Positions 7,371 to 13,074 of a DNA stretch of 13,074 bases are shown here, piece by piece. This stretch comes from JBQTKD01 sp052389435 (lineage in GTDB: Bacteria; Actinomycetota; Actinomycetes; Sporichthyales; Sporichthyaceae). The translations under genes and the position numbers were made by a program. Every line of letters starts with the position of its first letter. The first letter of the stretch is position 1. The notes under the pieces are model-generated. The model had not been told where the DNA came from. It ran no database searches and worked only from the letters and a program-made list of their open reading frames with translations. The stretch lies in contig JBQTIB010000184.1 in assembly GCA_052389435.1 (NCBI GenBank), positions 1 to 13,074 on the forward strand. Reading direction: 5' to 3'.

Positions 7371-7853
7371 CTACATGTTCTTCGCGGCTTCCTTGATGGC
7401 CTCGCGAATGCGTGGATAGGTGTTGCACCGACAGACGTTGCGAATCTGGTCGATGTCCTCGTCGGTGATCTTCCGCTTGTTCTTCTTGGCCTCGTTGATC
7501 AGCGCGACCGCGGACATGATCTGGCCGGGCTGGCAGAACCCGCACTGCGGGACCGAGTTCTTCATCCAGGCTTCCTGCACCGGGTGCAGGTCCTTGCCCT
7601 TGTGCTTGGTATCGGCCAGACCTTCGATCGTGGTGATCTCGTCGGTGGCCTTGATGTGCTTCACCGAGACCGAGCACGGGTTGAAGGACTTGCCGTTGAT
7701 CAGCGAGGTGCAGGCGTAGCACTCACCGATGCCGCAGCCGAACTTGGGCCCACGGACTTTGAGCACGTCGCGCAGGACCCAGAGCAGGCGCACGTCGTCC
7801 TCGATGTCGACGTTGACCTTCTTGCCGTTCAGAACGAACGAGTGCTTAGGCAT
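7371..7853 (-). CDS. Molybdenum hydroxylase [2Fe-2S] small subunit
   Basis: 160 aa, normal for the small subunit of isoquinoline 1-oxidoreductase, aldehyde and CO dehydrogenase-type enzymes. The start ATG at 7853 has AAGGAG 7 nt upstream. The N-terminal plant-type ferredoxin domain has Cys40, Cys45, Cys48 and Cys60; the C-terminal helical domain has Cys104 and Cys107 (QCGFCQPGQ) and Cys141 and Cys143 (CRCNTYPRIREAI). These bind two [2Fe-2S] clusters that carry electrons away from the molybdenum site. Position 46, usually Gly in CGxxxCGxC, is Tyr (CGIGECYAC). There is no export signal, so it is probably carried out in complex with the Tat-bearing large subunit, whose stop is only 29 bp upstream. 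Resembles IorA; a symbol is withheld because the substrate is unknown. Confidence 0.95.
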   Translation of the reverse strand: MPKHSFVLNGKKVNVDIEDDVRLLWVLRDVLKVRGPKFGCGIGECYACTSLINGKSFNPCSVSVKHIKATDEITTIEGLADTKHKGKDLHPVQEAWMKNSVPQCGFCQPGQIMSAVALINEAKKNKRKITDEDIDQIRNVCRCNTYPRIREAIKEAAKNM

Positions 7854-7882
7854 GAGGAAACTCCTTTCTTCGTCTGAGAAGG

Positions 7883-10405
7883 TCAGGCCGGAAGGGCGCG
7901 AGTCGGGCTCTGCGGAATCGACGGCTTCTTTTCGATGAACGGTTGCACCAGGTCGGGGTCGCGGTAGAAGACGGGCAGTTCGGTGACCTTCTTGCCCAGT
8001 GCGTTCTGCAGGGCGATCGCCGCAGCGGCGAAGCCGGCGCCATTGCCGACCTCACCGGTGCCGCTGGGCACCGTGGAGTTGTGCTCCAGGACGATGGCCT
8101 CGAACTCGAGCGGGCAGTCCCAGTGCCGGGTCCAGCCGTAGTCGTCCCAGCCGCCCTGGATCGGCAGGCCGTCCTGCCAGTCGCACGCCTCGGCGAATGC
8201 GTGGGCGAAGCCGTCCATCATGCCGCCCATGGCCATGGCCTTGCACGAGTCCGGGTTCATCGGGACGCCCATGGACATCGCGAAGATCGCCTTGGTGATG
8301 CGCGGGCCGACCCAGCCGTTGAGCTTGCGCTCCTTGACCGTCTTGGGGCGGTTGTCGATCTCGACCATGCAGGCCGTCTGGGCCTTGTACTCGCCGTGGA
8401 CCGCGATCGCCTGGTGCACGCCCTTGGGCAGCTTGCGGCCCCATTTGCCCCGCTTGGCGACCGCGTCGAGTACCGCGACCACCTCGGCGTTCTTCGCGAA
8501 CGCGCGCCGGAACTGGTACCCGTCCATGCCGAAGGCCTTGGCCAGGTCCTCGCAGAGGAGCTCGCGGGCAACGGCGACGTCCGGGGAGTACACGTTGCGC
8601 ACCGGACCGGTGGGGATGAAGTCGTACTCGTAGGCCTCGGTGAGGGCGGTCTTGGTCGGCCCGAAGTTGTACGGGACGGAGGTGACGATTTGGTAGAACC
8701 AGTCGGTAATCGACGTGTTGGCCCAGTAACGGCTCGGGTCCTTTTTCATCATCTGGCCAGTGATGATGTCGCCGGCGCTGTGGGTGAAGTCGCAGGCCTC
8801 GGAGGCGTGCCACTGGGTGAAGCTCGTGATGCTGTTGCCGACCTTGGTCGCCTGCACGTGGGAGACCGATCCCGGGTGCTCGCGGCCGGCGCGGACCTGG
8901 TCGGTGCGGTGCCACATCAGGCGCACCGGCTTGCCGAAGGCCTTCGACGCCGCGCAGGCCTCGACGAGACGGTCGCCGTGCAGGGTGGTGCCGAACGAAC
9001 CGCCGCCGTAGGTGACGTTGCAGACGATCTTGTCCGGGCTCATGTTCAGCAGTTCCGCGCACTGTGCGAGCACGGTGCCCGGGATCTTCGACGCTCCCCA
9101 CAGCTCGGCCGAGTCCGACCGGACGTCTGCAACCGCGGAGTTCGTCTCCAGCGGCCCGGACACCCGGAACTGGAAGGTGTACTTGCCTTCGAACACCTCT
9201 GCGCCAGGAGGAGCCGGGTCCATCGGAATCAGCGACGCCTCGACCTGCTTGAGCATCTCGTCGGAGGTGATCTTGCCCGTGGTCCCGACGCCCCAGGTGA
9301 CGTCGAGCGCGCGGATGGCGTCGATGCACTGCCCGAAGGTCTTCGCCCGAACGGCCACCACGGTGCCGCGCAGGGCGGACGGGATCACCGCGACGTCGGT
9401 GACGCCGGGCATGTTCTTCACCTTGTCGAGGTTGTTGATGTTCTCGACGGTGCCGTTGATCTGCGGCGGCCGGCAGAGCATCGTCGGCAGCGCGTTCGGA
9501 ATGTCGAGGTCCATCGCGAAGAGCTTCTTGCCGGTCACGATGTCGCGCAGGTCCTTGCGGGGTACGGACTTGCCGATCACGCTGCGCTTCGGCGGGCCGA
9601 CCATGGCGTTGAGCAGCTGCCCGACGAACTCGTTCTGCGGCGACGCGGCGATGACGGACAGATCGCCGTAGTCGGCCTTGCGGCCGCCGGGACCGTAGAC
9701 GACGCCCTCGCGGGTGGTGAGCTTGTCCGCGGAGACCCCCCACTGCTTGGCGGCTGCGCTGACGACCCGCTGGCGAATCAGTTCGCTCAGCTCGCGCAGG
9801 GGCTCCCACAGCGAGAAGGTCGAGGAGGATCCACCGGTCAGGTGGCCGTCCATGAGGTCGATGCGGGCCTTGGAGTGGACGACGTCGACCTTGTCGTAGG
9901 ACATCTCGAGTTGGTCGGCGATGATCTGCGCGCAGCCGCTCTCGATGCTTTGCCCGACCTCGCACCGCGGCATCTCGAAGTAGACGCGGCCGTTGGACTT
10001 CAGCTCGAGGGTGAGCAGCGGGGTGATGGCGCGGGTCGTCTCACGCATGAAGTCCATGAAGTCGTAGTGGTCGGCCGGGAGGTCGTTGCTGAGGATCGGC
10101 GAGGCTCCCTCGCTCGTCCTGACCTTGCGCGAGAGCGCCCGGTCGATCGCGCCGGCCTGCGGGGGAAGCGCGTCGGACGCGGCCGCCGCGCCGGGCTCGA
10201 GGACGTACCTGCCGGCAACGACCAGCGTCGAGCCCGCCATCACGAAGCCGACGAAGTTGCGTCGACTGACGCCGCGGGGGTTGGGGTCGACCGCGGTCGG
10301 GGAGCCGTCCGACTGGTGGAACGCGTGCGGGAGCGGGTGGAAGGGGCTTTCGCCCTCGGGGGTCACGTGCGTGGGGTCGTTGTGCGATTCGTCTTTGGGC
10401 GACAT
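7883..10405 (-). CDS. Tat-exported molybdenum hydroxylase large subunit (isoquinoline oxidoreductase-like)
   Basis: 840 aa. The ATG at 10405 has GGGAG 7 nt upstream. A 46-residue, His-containing N-terminus precedes a twin-arginine motif SRRNFV (Arg48-Arg49) and a hydrophobic stretch; a cleavage site after Ala-rich residues 73-76 is plausible. The rest matches the molybdopterin-binding subunit of the IorB branch: MPRCEVGQS (146-153), TGGSSSTFS (190-198), GGGSFG (467-472), GKPVRLMWHR (491-500), and near the C-terminus GTGEVGNGAG, where Glu785 is at the catalytic Glu position of the family. The enzyme should bind a molybdopterin cytosine dinucleotide-type cofactor and hydroxylate an aldehyde or N-heterocycle outside the membrane. 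The substrate cannot be predicted. No FAD subunit and no XdhC/CoxI-type maturation gene is in the window. Downstream Rieske genes suggest its electron acceptors. Confidence 0.92.
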   Translation of the reverse strand: MSPKDESHNDPTHVTPEGESPFHPLPHAFHQSDGSPTAVDPNPRGVSRRNFVGFVMAGSTLVVAGRYVLEPGAAAASDALPPQAGAIDRALSRKVRTSEGASPILSNDLPADHYDFMDFMRETTRAITPLLTLELKSNGRVYFEMPRCEVGQSIESGCAQIIADQLEMSYDKVDVVHSKARIDLMDGHLTGGSSSTFSLWEPLRELSELIRQRVVSAAAKQWGVSADKLTTREGVVYGPGGRKADYGDLSVIAASPQNEFVGQLLNAMVGPPKRSVIGKSVPRKDLRDIVTGKKLFAMDLDIPNALPTMLCRPPQINGTVENINNLDKVKNMPGVTDVAVIPSALRGTVVAVRAKTFGQCIDAIRALDVTWGVGTTGKITSDEMLKQVEASLIPMDPAPPGAEVFEGKYTFQFRVSGPLETNSAVADVRSDSAELWGASKIPGTVLAQCAELLNMSPDKIVCNVTYGGGSFGTTLHGDRLVEACAASKAFGKPVRLMWHRTDQVRAGREHPGSVSHVQATKVGNSITSFTQWHASEACDFTHSAGDIITGQMMKKDPSRYWANTSITDWFYQIVTSVPYNFGPTKTALTEAYEYDFIPTGPVRNVYSPDVAVARELLCEDLAKAFGMDGYQFRRAFAKNAEVVAVLDAVAKRGKWGRKLPKGVHQAIAVHGEYKAQTACMVEIDNRPKTVKERKLNGWVGPRITKAIFAMSMGVPMNPDSCKAMAMGGMMDGFAHAFAEACDWQDGLPIQGGWDDYGWTRHWDCPLEFEAIVLEHNSTVPSGTGEVGNGAGFAAAAIALQNALGKKVTELPVFYRDPDLVQPFIEKKPSIPQSPTRALPA

Positions 10406-10575
10406 GAAGAAACTCCCGTTTCGCGCCCGCTCGCCGCGGCAGGGGACTGTCCGGACGCTGAAGTTCCGGTGCCTGTGCGAGCTGGGCGTAGCTGTCGGCT
10501 GTTGGCTGTGGGCAGAGCTGTGAGCCTGCGGAGCGCCGGGCAGCTGACCGTGGGCGACGGCCGTCGTTCTGTCCC

Positions 10576-10588
10576 GGTTTGAAACCAC
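10576..10588 (-). promoter_or_regulatory. Palindrome, candidate operator of the hydroxylase operon
   Basis: GGTTTGAAACC is a perfect palindrome around a central G. With two more bases it matches 12 of 13 positions of 1846-1858. It lies just downstream of the putative -10 at 10599-10604 on the minus strand, a typical repressor position. Binding is inferred. Confidence 0.45.
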
Positions 10589-10598
10589 TTGTGATTGA

Positions 10599-10627
10599 AA
10601 TATTGATGAGAAACCCCACCTATGCAA
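10599..10627 (-). promoter_or_regulatory. Putative promoter of the molybdenum hydroxylase operon
   Basis: On the minus strand TTGCAT (10622-10627) and AATATT (10599-10604) are 17 bp apart, a plausible -35/-10 pair in the most AT-rich part of the spacer. Matches to consensus are partial (3/6 and 4/6). Confidence 0.35.
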
Positions 10628-10834
10628 TGGCTCACACCCCCGAACGTGGGTACTTCCTCCCCGAGACCGAAACTTGGTGGAATTCCAACAGAAACCGTGG
10701 CATCACCGCATCTGCGAGCTCGGATGAGGGTTTTAGATCGCAGAACCGGTGGAATGGGGGCTAAGAACCCGAACCTGCCGTGCCGGCGACCGACGGCGGG
10801 CGGTCAAAAAATCGCGACACCGCCGGGTCACTAG

Positions 10835-10849
10835 TGGCGCTCAGCGCCA
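10835..10849 (+). other. Hairpin in the DUF485-actP leader
   Basis: TGGCGC and GCGCCA form a perfect 6-bp stem around TCA, about 67 bp before the DUF485 start. It follows CACTAGTG, another palindrome (10829-10836). Either could be an operator or a leader structure; nothing further can be said. Confidence 0.3.
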
Positions 10850-10915
10850 TCCGGGTGGACTCTGGCGTCCGCTCGGGGCGCACGCCGCCCCGGGAATCTG
10901 GCGACGGGAGAGACC

Positions 10916-11260
10916 GTGGCGACACTCGACGAACCCCCGCGGACCGCACAGGACACGAGCTACGACGAGATCTACGAGAGTCCGGAGTTCGCAGAACTGC
11001 GAAGCAGATTCCGGCGCTTGGTCTTCCCGCTCGTGGCCGCGTTCCTGGCGTGGTACGCGCTCTACGTGATCTGCGCGACCTACGCGCACGACTTCATGGC
11101 CGAGGAAGTGCTCGGCAACATCAACGTCGGACTGGTCTTCGGGCTACTCCAGTTCGTCTCCACCTTCGGGATCGCGTACTTCTACGCCAAACAGGCGGCT
11201 GTGAAGATCGACGGCCTCGGGACCGCGCTGCGCGACAGGTTCGATGGGGGCGCCAAGTGA
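10916..11260 (+). CDS. DUF485 small membrane protein partner of ActP
   Basis: 114 aa from a GTG at 10916 with GGGAG 5 nt upstream. A soluble N-terminus ends in the family-typical SPEFAELRSRFRRLVFP, followed by two transmembrane helices (about 38-58 and 70-92); the loop between them includes ATYAHDFMAEEVLGNINVG. The match to DUF485 (E. coli YjcH type) is clear from this pattern and from context, because such proteins are regularly encoded directly before acetate/cation symporters. Its stop overlaps the start of the symporter gene by 4 bp (GTGA), which points to translational coupling and matched synthesis. The molecular role is not established; an accessory or stabilising subunit of the symporter is likely. 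Confidence 0.93.
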   Translation: MATLDEPPRTAQDTSYDEIYESPEFAELRSRFRRLVFPLVAAFLAWYALYVICATYAHDFMAEEVLGNINVGLVFGLLQFVSTFGIAYFYAKQAAVKIDGLGTALRDRFDGGAK

Positions 11261-12945
11261 GCGGCACCGAGGTTCTGACGATCTGCCTGTTCGGCGTGGT
11301 CGTCGCAGTCACCCTGGCCATCACGATGATGGCCTCGCGCAGGAACGCGACCGCGGCCGACTTCTACTCCGGCGGGCGAAGCTTCAGCGGCTTCCAGAAC
11401 GGGCTGGCGATCGGCGGCGACTACATGTCGGCCGCGAGCTTCCTCGGCATCTCCGGCGCCATTGCGCTCAACGGCTACGACGGCTTCCTGTACTCGATCG
11501 GCTTCCTGGTGGCCTGGCTCGTCGCGCTGCTGCTCGTCGCCGAACTGCTCCGCAACACGGGCCGGTACACGATGGCCGACGTCCTGTCCTACCGCATGCG
11601 GCAGCGGCCGGTCCGCATGGCCGCGGCCACCTCGACGGTCGTCGTGTCGATCTTCTACCTGCTCGCTCAGATGGCCGGCGCCGGCGCGCTGGTCTCGCTG
11701 CTCATCGGCGCGACCAGCGACTTCGCGAAGAACATGACCATCATCGCGGTAGGCGCGCTGATGATCATCTACGTCACCGTGGGCGGCATGCGCGGCACCA
11801 CCTACGTGCAGATCGTCAAGGCCGTCCTGCTCATGGGCGGCACGGTCATCGTGGTGTTCCTGACGCTGTTGAAGTTCGACTTCAACATCTCCCGAATGCT
11901 CGGAGAGGCGTCGCAGCGCGACGCGACGGAGAAGCTCGGCACGGCCTTCAACTCGGTCAACGCCGAAGTCCGGGAGTTCCTCTTCCTCGGCGGCGGCGCG
12001 CAGTACGGCCTCACCGGGACGACGAAGATCGACTTCATCTCCCTCGCGCTCGCCCTCGTCCTGGGCACGGCGGGTCTGCCGCACATCCTGATTCGCTTCT
12101 ACACGGTGCCGACGGCCAAGGACGCGCGCACCTCCGTCATGTGGGCCATCGCGATCATCGGCAGCTTCTACCTGATGACGCTCGTCCTCGGCTTCGGGGC
12201 GGCGGCGCTGGTGGGGCGCAACGAAATCTCGGCGGCCGGCGGCGGCGGCAACCTGGCCTCCCCGCTGTTGGCCGAAGAAGTCGGCGGCGGCGAGGGCAGC
12301 GCCGGCGGCGCCATCCTGCTGGCGTTGATCTCGGCGGTCGCCTTTGCCACCATCCTCGCGGTGGTCGCGGGTCTGACGTTGGCCTCCTCCTCGTCGTTCT
12401 CCCACGACGTGTACGCCAACGTGATCAAGAACGGCAACTGCTCCGAGCAGCAGGAGATCAAGGTCGCTCGGATCGCGGCCTTCGTGATCGGCGCGGTGTC
12501 CATCGTCCTGAGTCTGGGCGCGAAGAACCTGAACATCGCGTTCCTGGTCGCCCTTGCCTTCGCGGTGGCGGCCTCGGCGAACCTGCCCTCGATCCTGCTG
12601 AATCTGTTCTGGCCACGCTTCAACACTCGAGGCGCGACCTGGGCGATCTACGGGGGCCTGATCGTCTGCATCGGCCTGATCGTGTTCTCTCCGAACGTCT
12701 CGGGCGAGGCGACCTCGCTGTTCAAGTGCAACGTCGACGCGGCCACCAAGCTGTGCGACGGGACCGGTAGCGACTGGTCCTACTTCCCGCTGAAGAACCC
12801 GGGCATCATCTCGATCCCCGCCGGGTTCCTCCTCGGGATCATCGGCACCCTCACCTCGAAGGACCGCGAGTCCATCGAGAAGTACAAGCAGTTCGAGGTC
12901 CGCGCACTCACCGGCGCAGGCGCCGAAGGCGCAGTTCAGCACTAG
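11257..12945 (+). CDS. actP: Acetate/cation symporter, sodium:solute symporter family
   Basis: 562 aa, close to the length of E. coli ActP (549). The GTG at 11257 overlaps the DUF485 stop by 4 bp. The sequence shows about 13 hydrophobic helices and features of the SSF family: DFYSGGRSFSGFQNGLAIGG after helix 1, GDYMSAASFLGISG in helix 2, TGRYTMADVLSYRMRQRPVR, GGMRGTTYVQIVKAV, and GLPHILIRFYTVPTAKDAR. The expected role is uptake of acetate or other short monocarboxylates with Na+ or H+. A Cys-containing loop near residues 490-505 (FKCNVDAATKLCDG) lies between late helices. Nothing ties it functionally to the hydroxylase operon except the shared divergent spacer; transport of a carboxylate product or substrate is only a possibility. 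Confidence 0.92.
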   Translation: MSGTEVLTICLFGVVVAVTLAITMMASRRNATAADFYSGGRSFSGFQNGLAIGGDYMSAASFLGISGAIALNGYDGFLYSIGFLVAWLVALLLVAELLRNTGRYTMADVLSYRMRQRPVRMAAATSTVVVSIFYLLAQMAGAGALVSLLIGATSDFAKNMTIIAVGALMIIYVTVGGMRGTTYVQIVKAVLLMGGTVIVVFLTLLKFDFNISRMLGEASQRDATEKLGTAFNSVNAEVREFLFLGGGAQYGLTGTTKIDFISLALALVLGTAGLPHILIRFYTVPTAKDARTSVMWAIAIIGSFYLMTLVLGFGAAALVGRNEISAAGGGGNLASPLLAEEVGGGEGSAGGAILLALISAVAFATILAVVAGLTLASSSSFSHDVYANVIKNGNCSEQQEIKVARIAAFVIGAVSIVLSLGAKNLNIAFLVALAFAVAASANLPSILLNLFWPRFNTRGATWAIYGGLIVCIGLIVFSPNVSGEATSLFKCNVDAATKLCDGTGSDWSYFPLKNPGIISIPAGFLLGIIGTLTSKDRESIEKYKQFEVRALTGAGAEGAVQH

Positions 12946-13074
12946 ATCGCCCTTCGCTCCATCGTGTGGGGGGGGAGCCGCCGGGGCCGGGCCACCCACG
13001 AACGCCGGCCCCCCCCCCCCCGCAGGGCGGCGCGCCCGGGCCGGGCCCCGGCCACCCCCCCACGGGGCCGCCGC
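12946..13074. other. Almost pure G/C tail with homopolymers
   Basis: After the actP stop the sequence soon becomes nearly all G and C, with a run of 8 G (12968-12975) and a run of 13 C (13009-13021). No gene is seen. The G and C runs could pair as a hairpin ending actP transcripts, but the composition is unlike the rest of the window and suggests a low-quality sequence end. Confidence 0.55.

Larger units (their letters stand above)
10406..10915. other. 510-bp divergent regulatory spacer without a credible gene
   Basis: This gap separates the molybdenum hydroxylase operon (-) from DUF485-actP (+). The operon side would carry a leader of about 185 nt with a GCTG-rich stretch (GCTG at 10481, 10491, 10498, 10505, 10517). 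An AT-richer core (10576-10700) holds a palindrome at 10576, the GAAAC sequences at 10581, 10610, 10669 and 10691, the palindrome TGGAATTCCA (10678-10687), and GGTGGAAT repeated at 10676 and 10748. The actP side has hairpins at 10799-10824 (6-bp stem, 14-nt loop) and 10835-10849. I see no known riboswitch and no ORF with a convincing start. Confidence 0.6.

Noticed and set aside
7943..10582. 879-codon plus-strand ORF opposite the molybdenum hydroxylase large subunit
   Set aside because: It is the antisense shadow of a gene with clear family motifs; its translation is Arg/Gly/Val-rich low-complexity without domains.
10406..10590. Molybdenum cofactor or SAM-type riboswitch
   Set aside because: Considered because of the operon's cofactor, but I could not match the conserved core or stem layout of these RNAs.
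10406..10627. Upstream extension of the molybdenum hydroxylase large subunit
   Set aside because: It crosses the putative promoter, and the ATG at 10405 has a strong, well-spaced ribosome binding site; the longer version would put the Tat motif more than 120 residues in.
10780..11256. Upstream extension of the ActP frame
   Set aside because: It runs through the DUF485 gene and lacks any symporter features; the GTG at 11257 overlapping the DUF485 stop is the natural start.
11182..12999. 605-codon minus-strand ORF opposite actP
   Set aside because: Antisense shadow of a clear SSF transporter; composition (Arg, Asp, Gln, Gly) is typical of reverse-frame translation in high-GC DNA.

Overview
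The window is high-GC DNA (roughly 70% by eye) with tightly spaced genes, GTG and TTG starts, strong Shine-Dalgarno sites and long antisense shadow ORFs. The protein repertoire (GAF-LuxR regulator, DUF485-ActP pair, Tat-exported Rieske proteins, glycine-rich secreted protein) fits a high-GC Actinomycetota bacterium. I cannot name a genus from sequence alone. There are no RNA genes, CRISPR arrays or insertion sequences that I can support.

Layout. 99-602 (+) is a secreted cupredoxin. A strong hairpin (609-637) separates it from a convergent acyl-CoA dehydrogenase (645-1790, -). A 157-bp divergent spacer with palindromic and direct repeats leads to a GAF-LuxR regulator (1948-2763, +). A second bidirectional hairpin (2786-2807) separates this from a convergent FAD/NAD ferredoxin reductase-like gene (2818-4050, -). 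A secreted glycine-rich protein follows (4229-5377, +), ended by a large hairpin (5384-5418).

The most distinctive part is a minus-strand gene cluster read from 10405 down to 5438. In transcription order it encodes a Tat-exported molybdenum hydroxylase large subunit of the isoquinoline 1-oxidoreductase type, its [2Fe-2S] small subunit, a Tat-exported Rieske protein with a long Ala/Lys-rich linker, a four-helix DUF2231-like membrane protein, and a second, compact Tat-exported Rieske protein. A perfect 32-bp palindrome (7321-7352) lies between the enzyme genes and the Rieske genes. No FAD subunit and no cytochrome c gene is present. My inference is that the two Rieske proteins and the DUF2231 protein carry electrons from the extracytoplasmic molybdoenzyme to the membrane. 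I do not recognise this as a described arrangement.

A 510-bp divergent spacer (10406-10915) holds putative promoter and operator elements. One of them (10576-10588) matches 12 of 13 bases of an element in the promoter region of the acyl-CoA dehydrogenase/GAF-LuxR pair, which hints at co-regulation. On the right, a DUF485 protein (10916-11260) and an ActP-type acetate/cation symporter (11257-12945) overlap by 4 bp. The last 108 bases are almost pure G/C with long homopolymers and may be a degenerate contig end.
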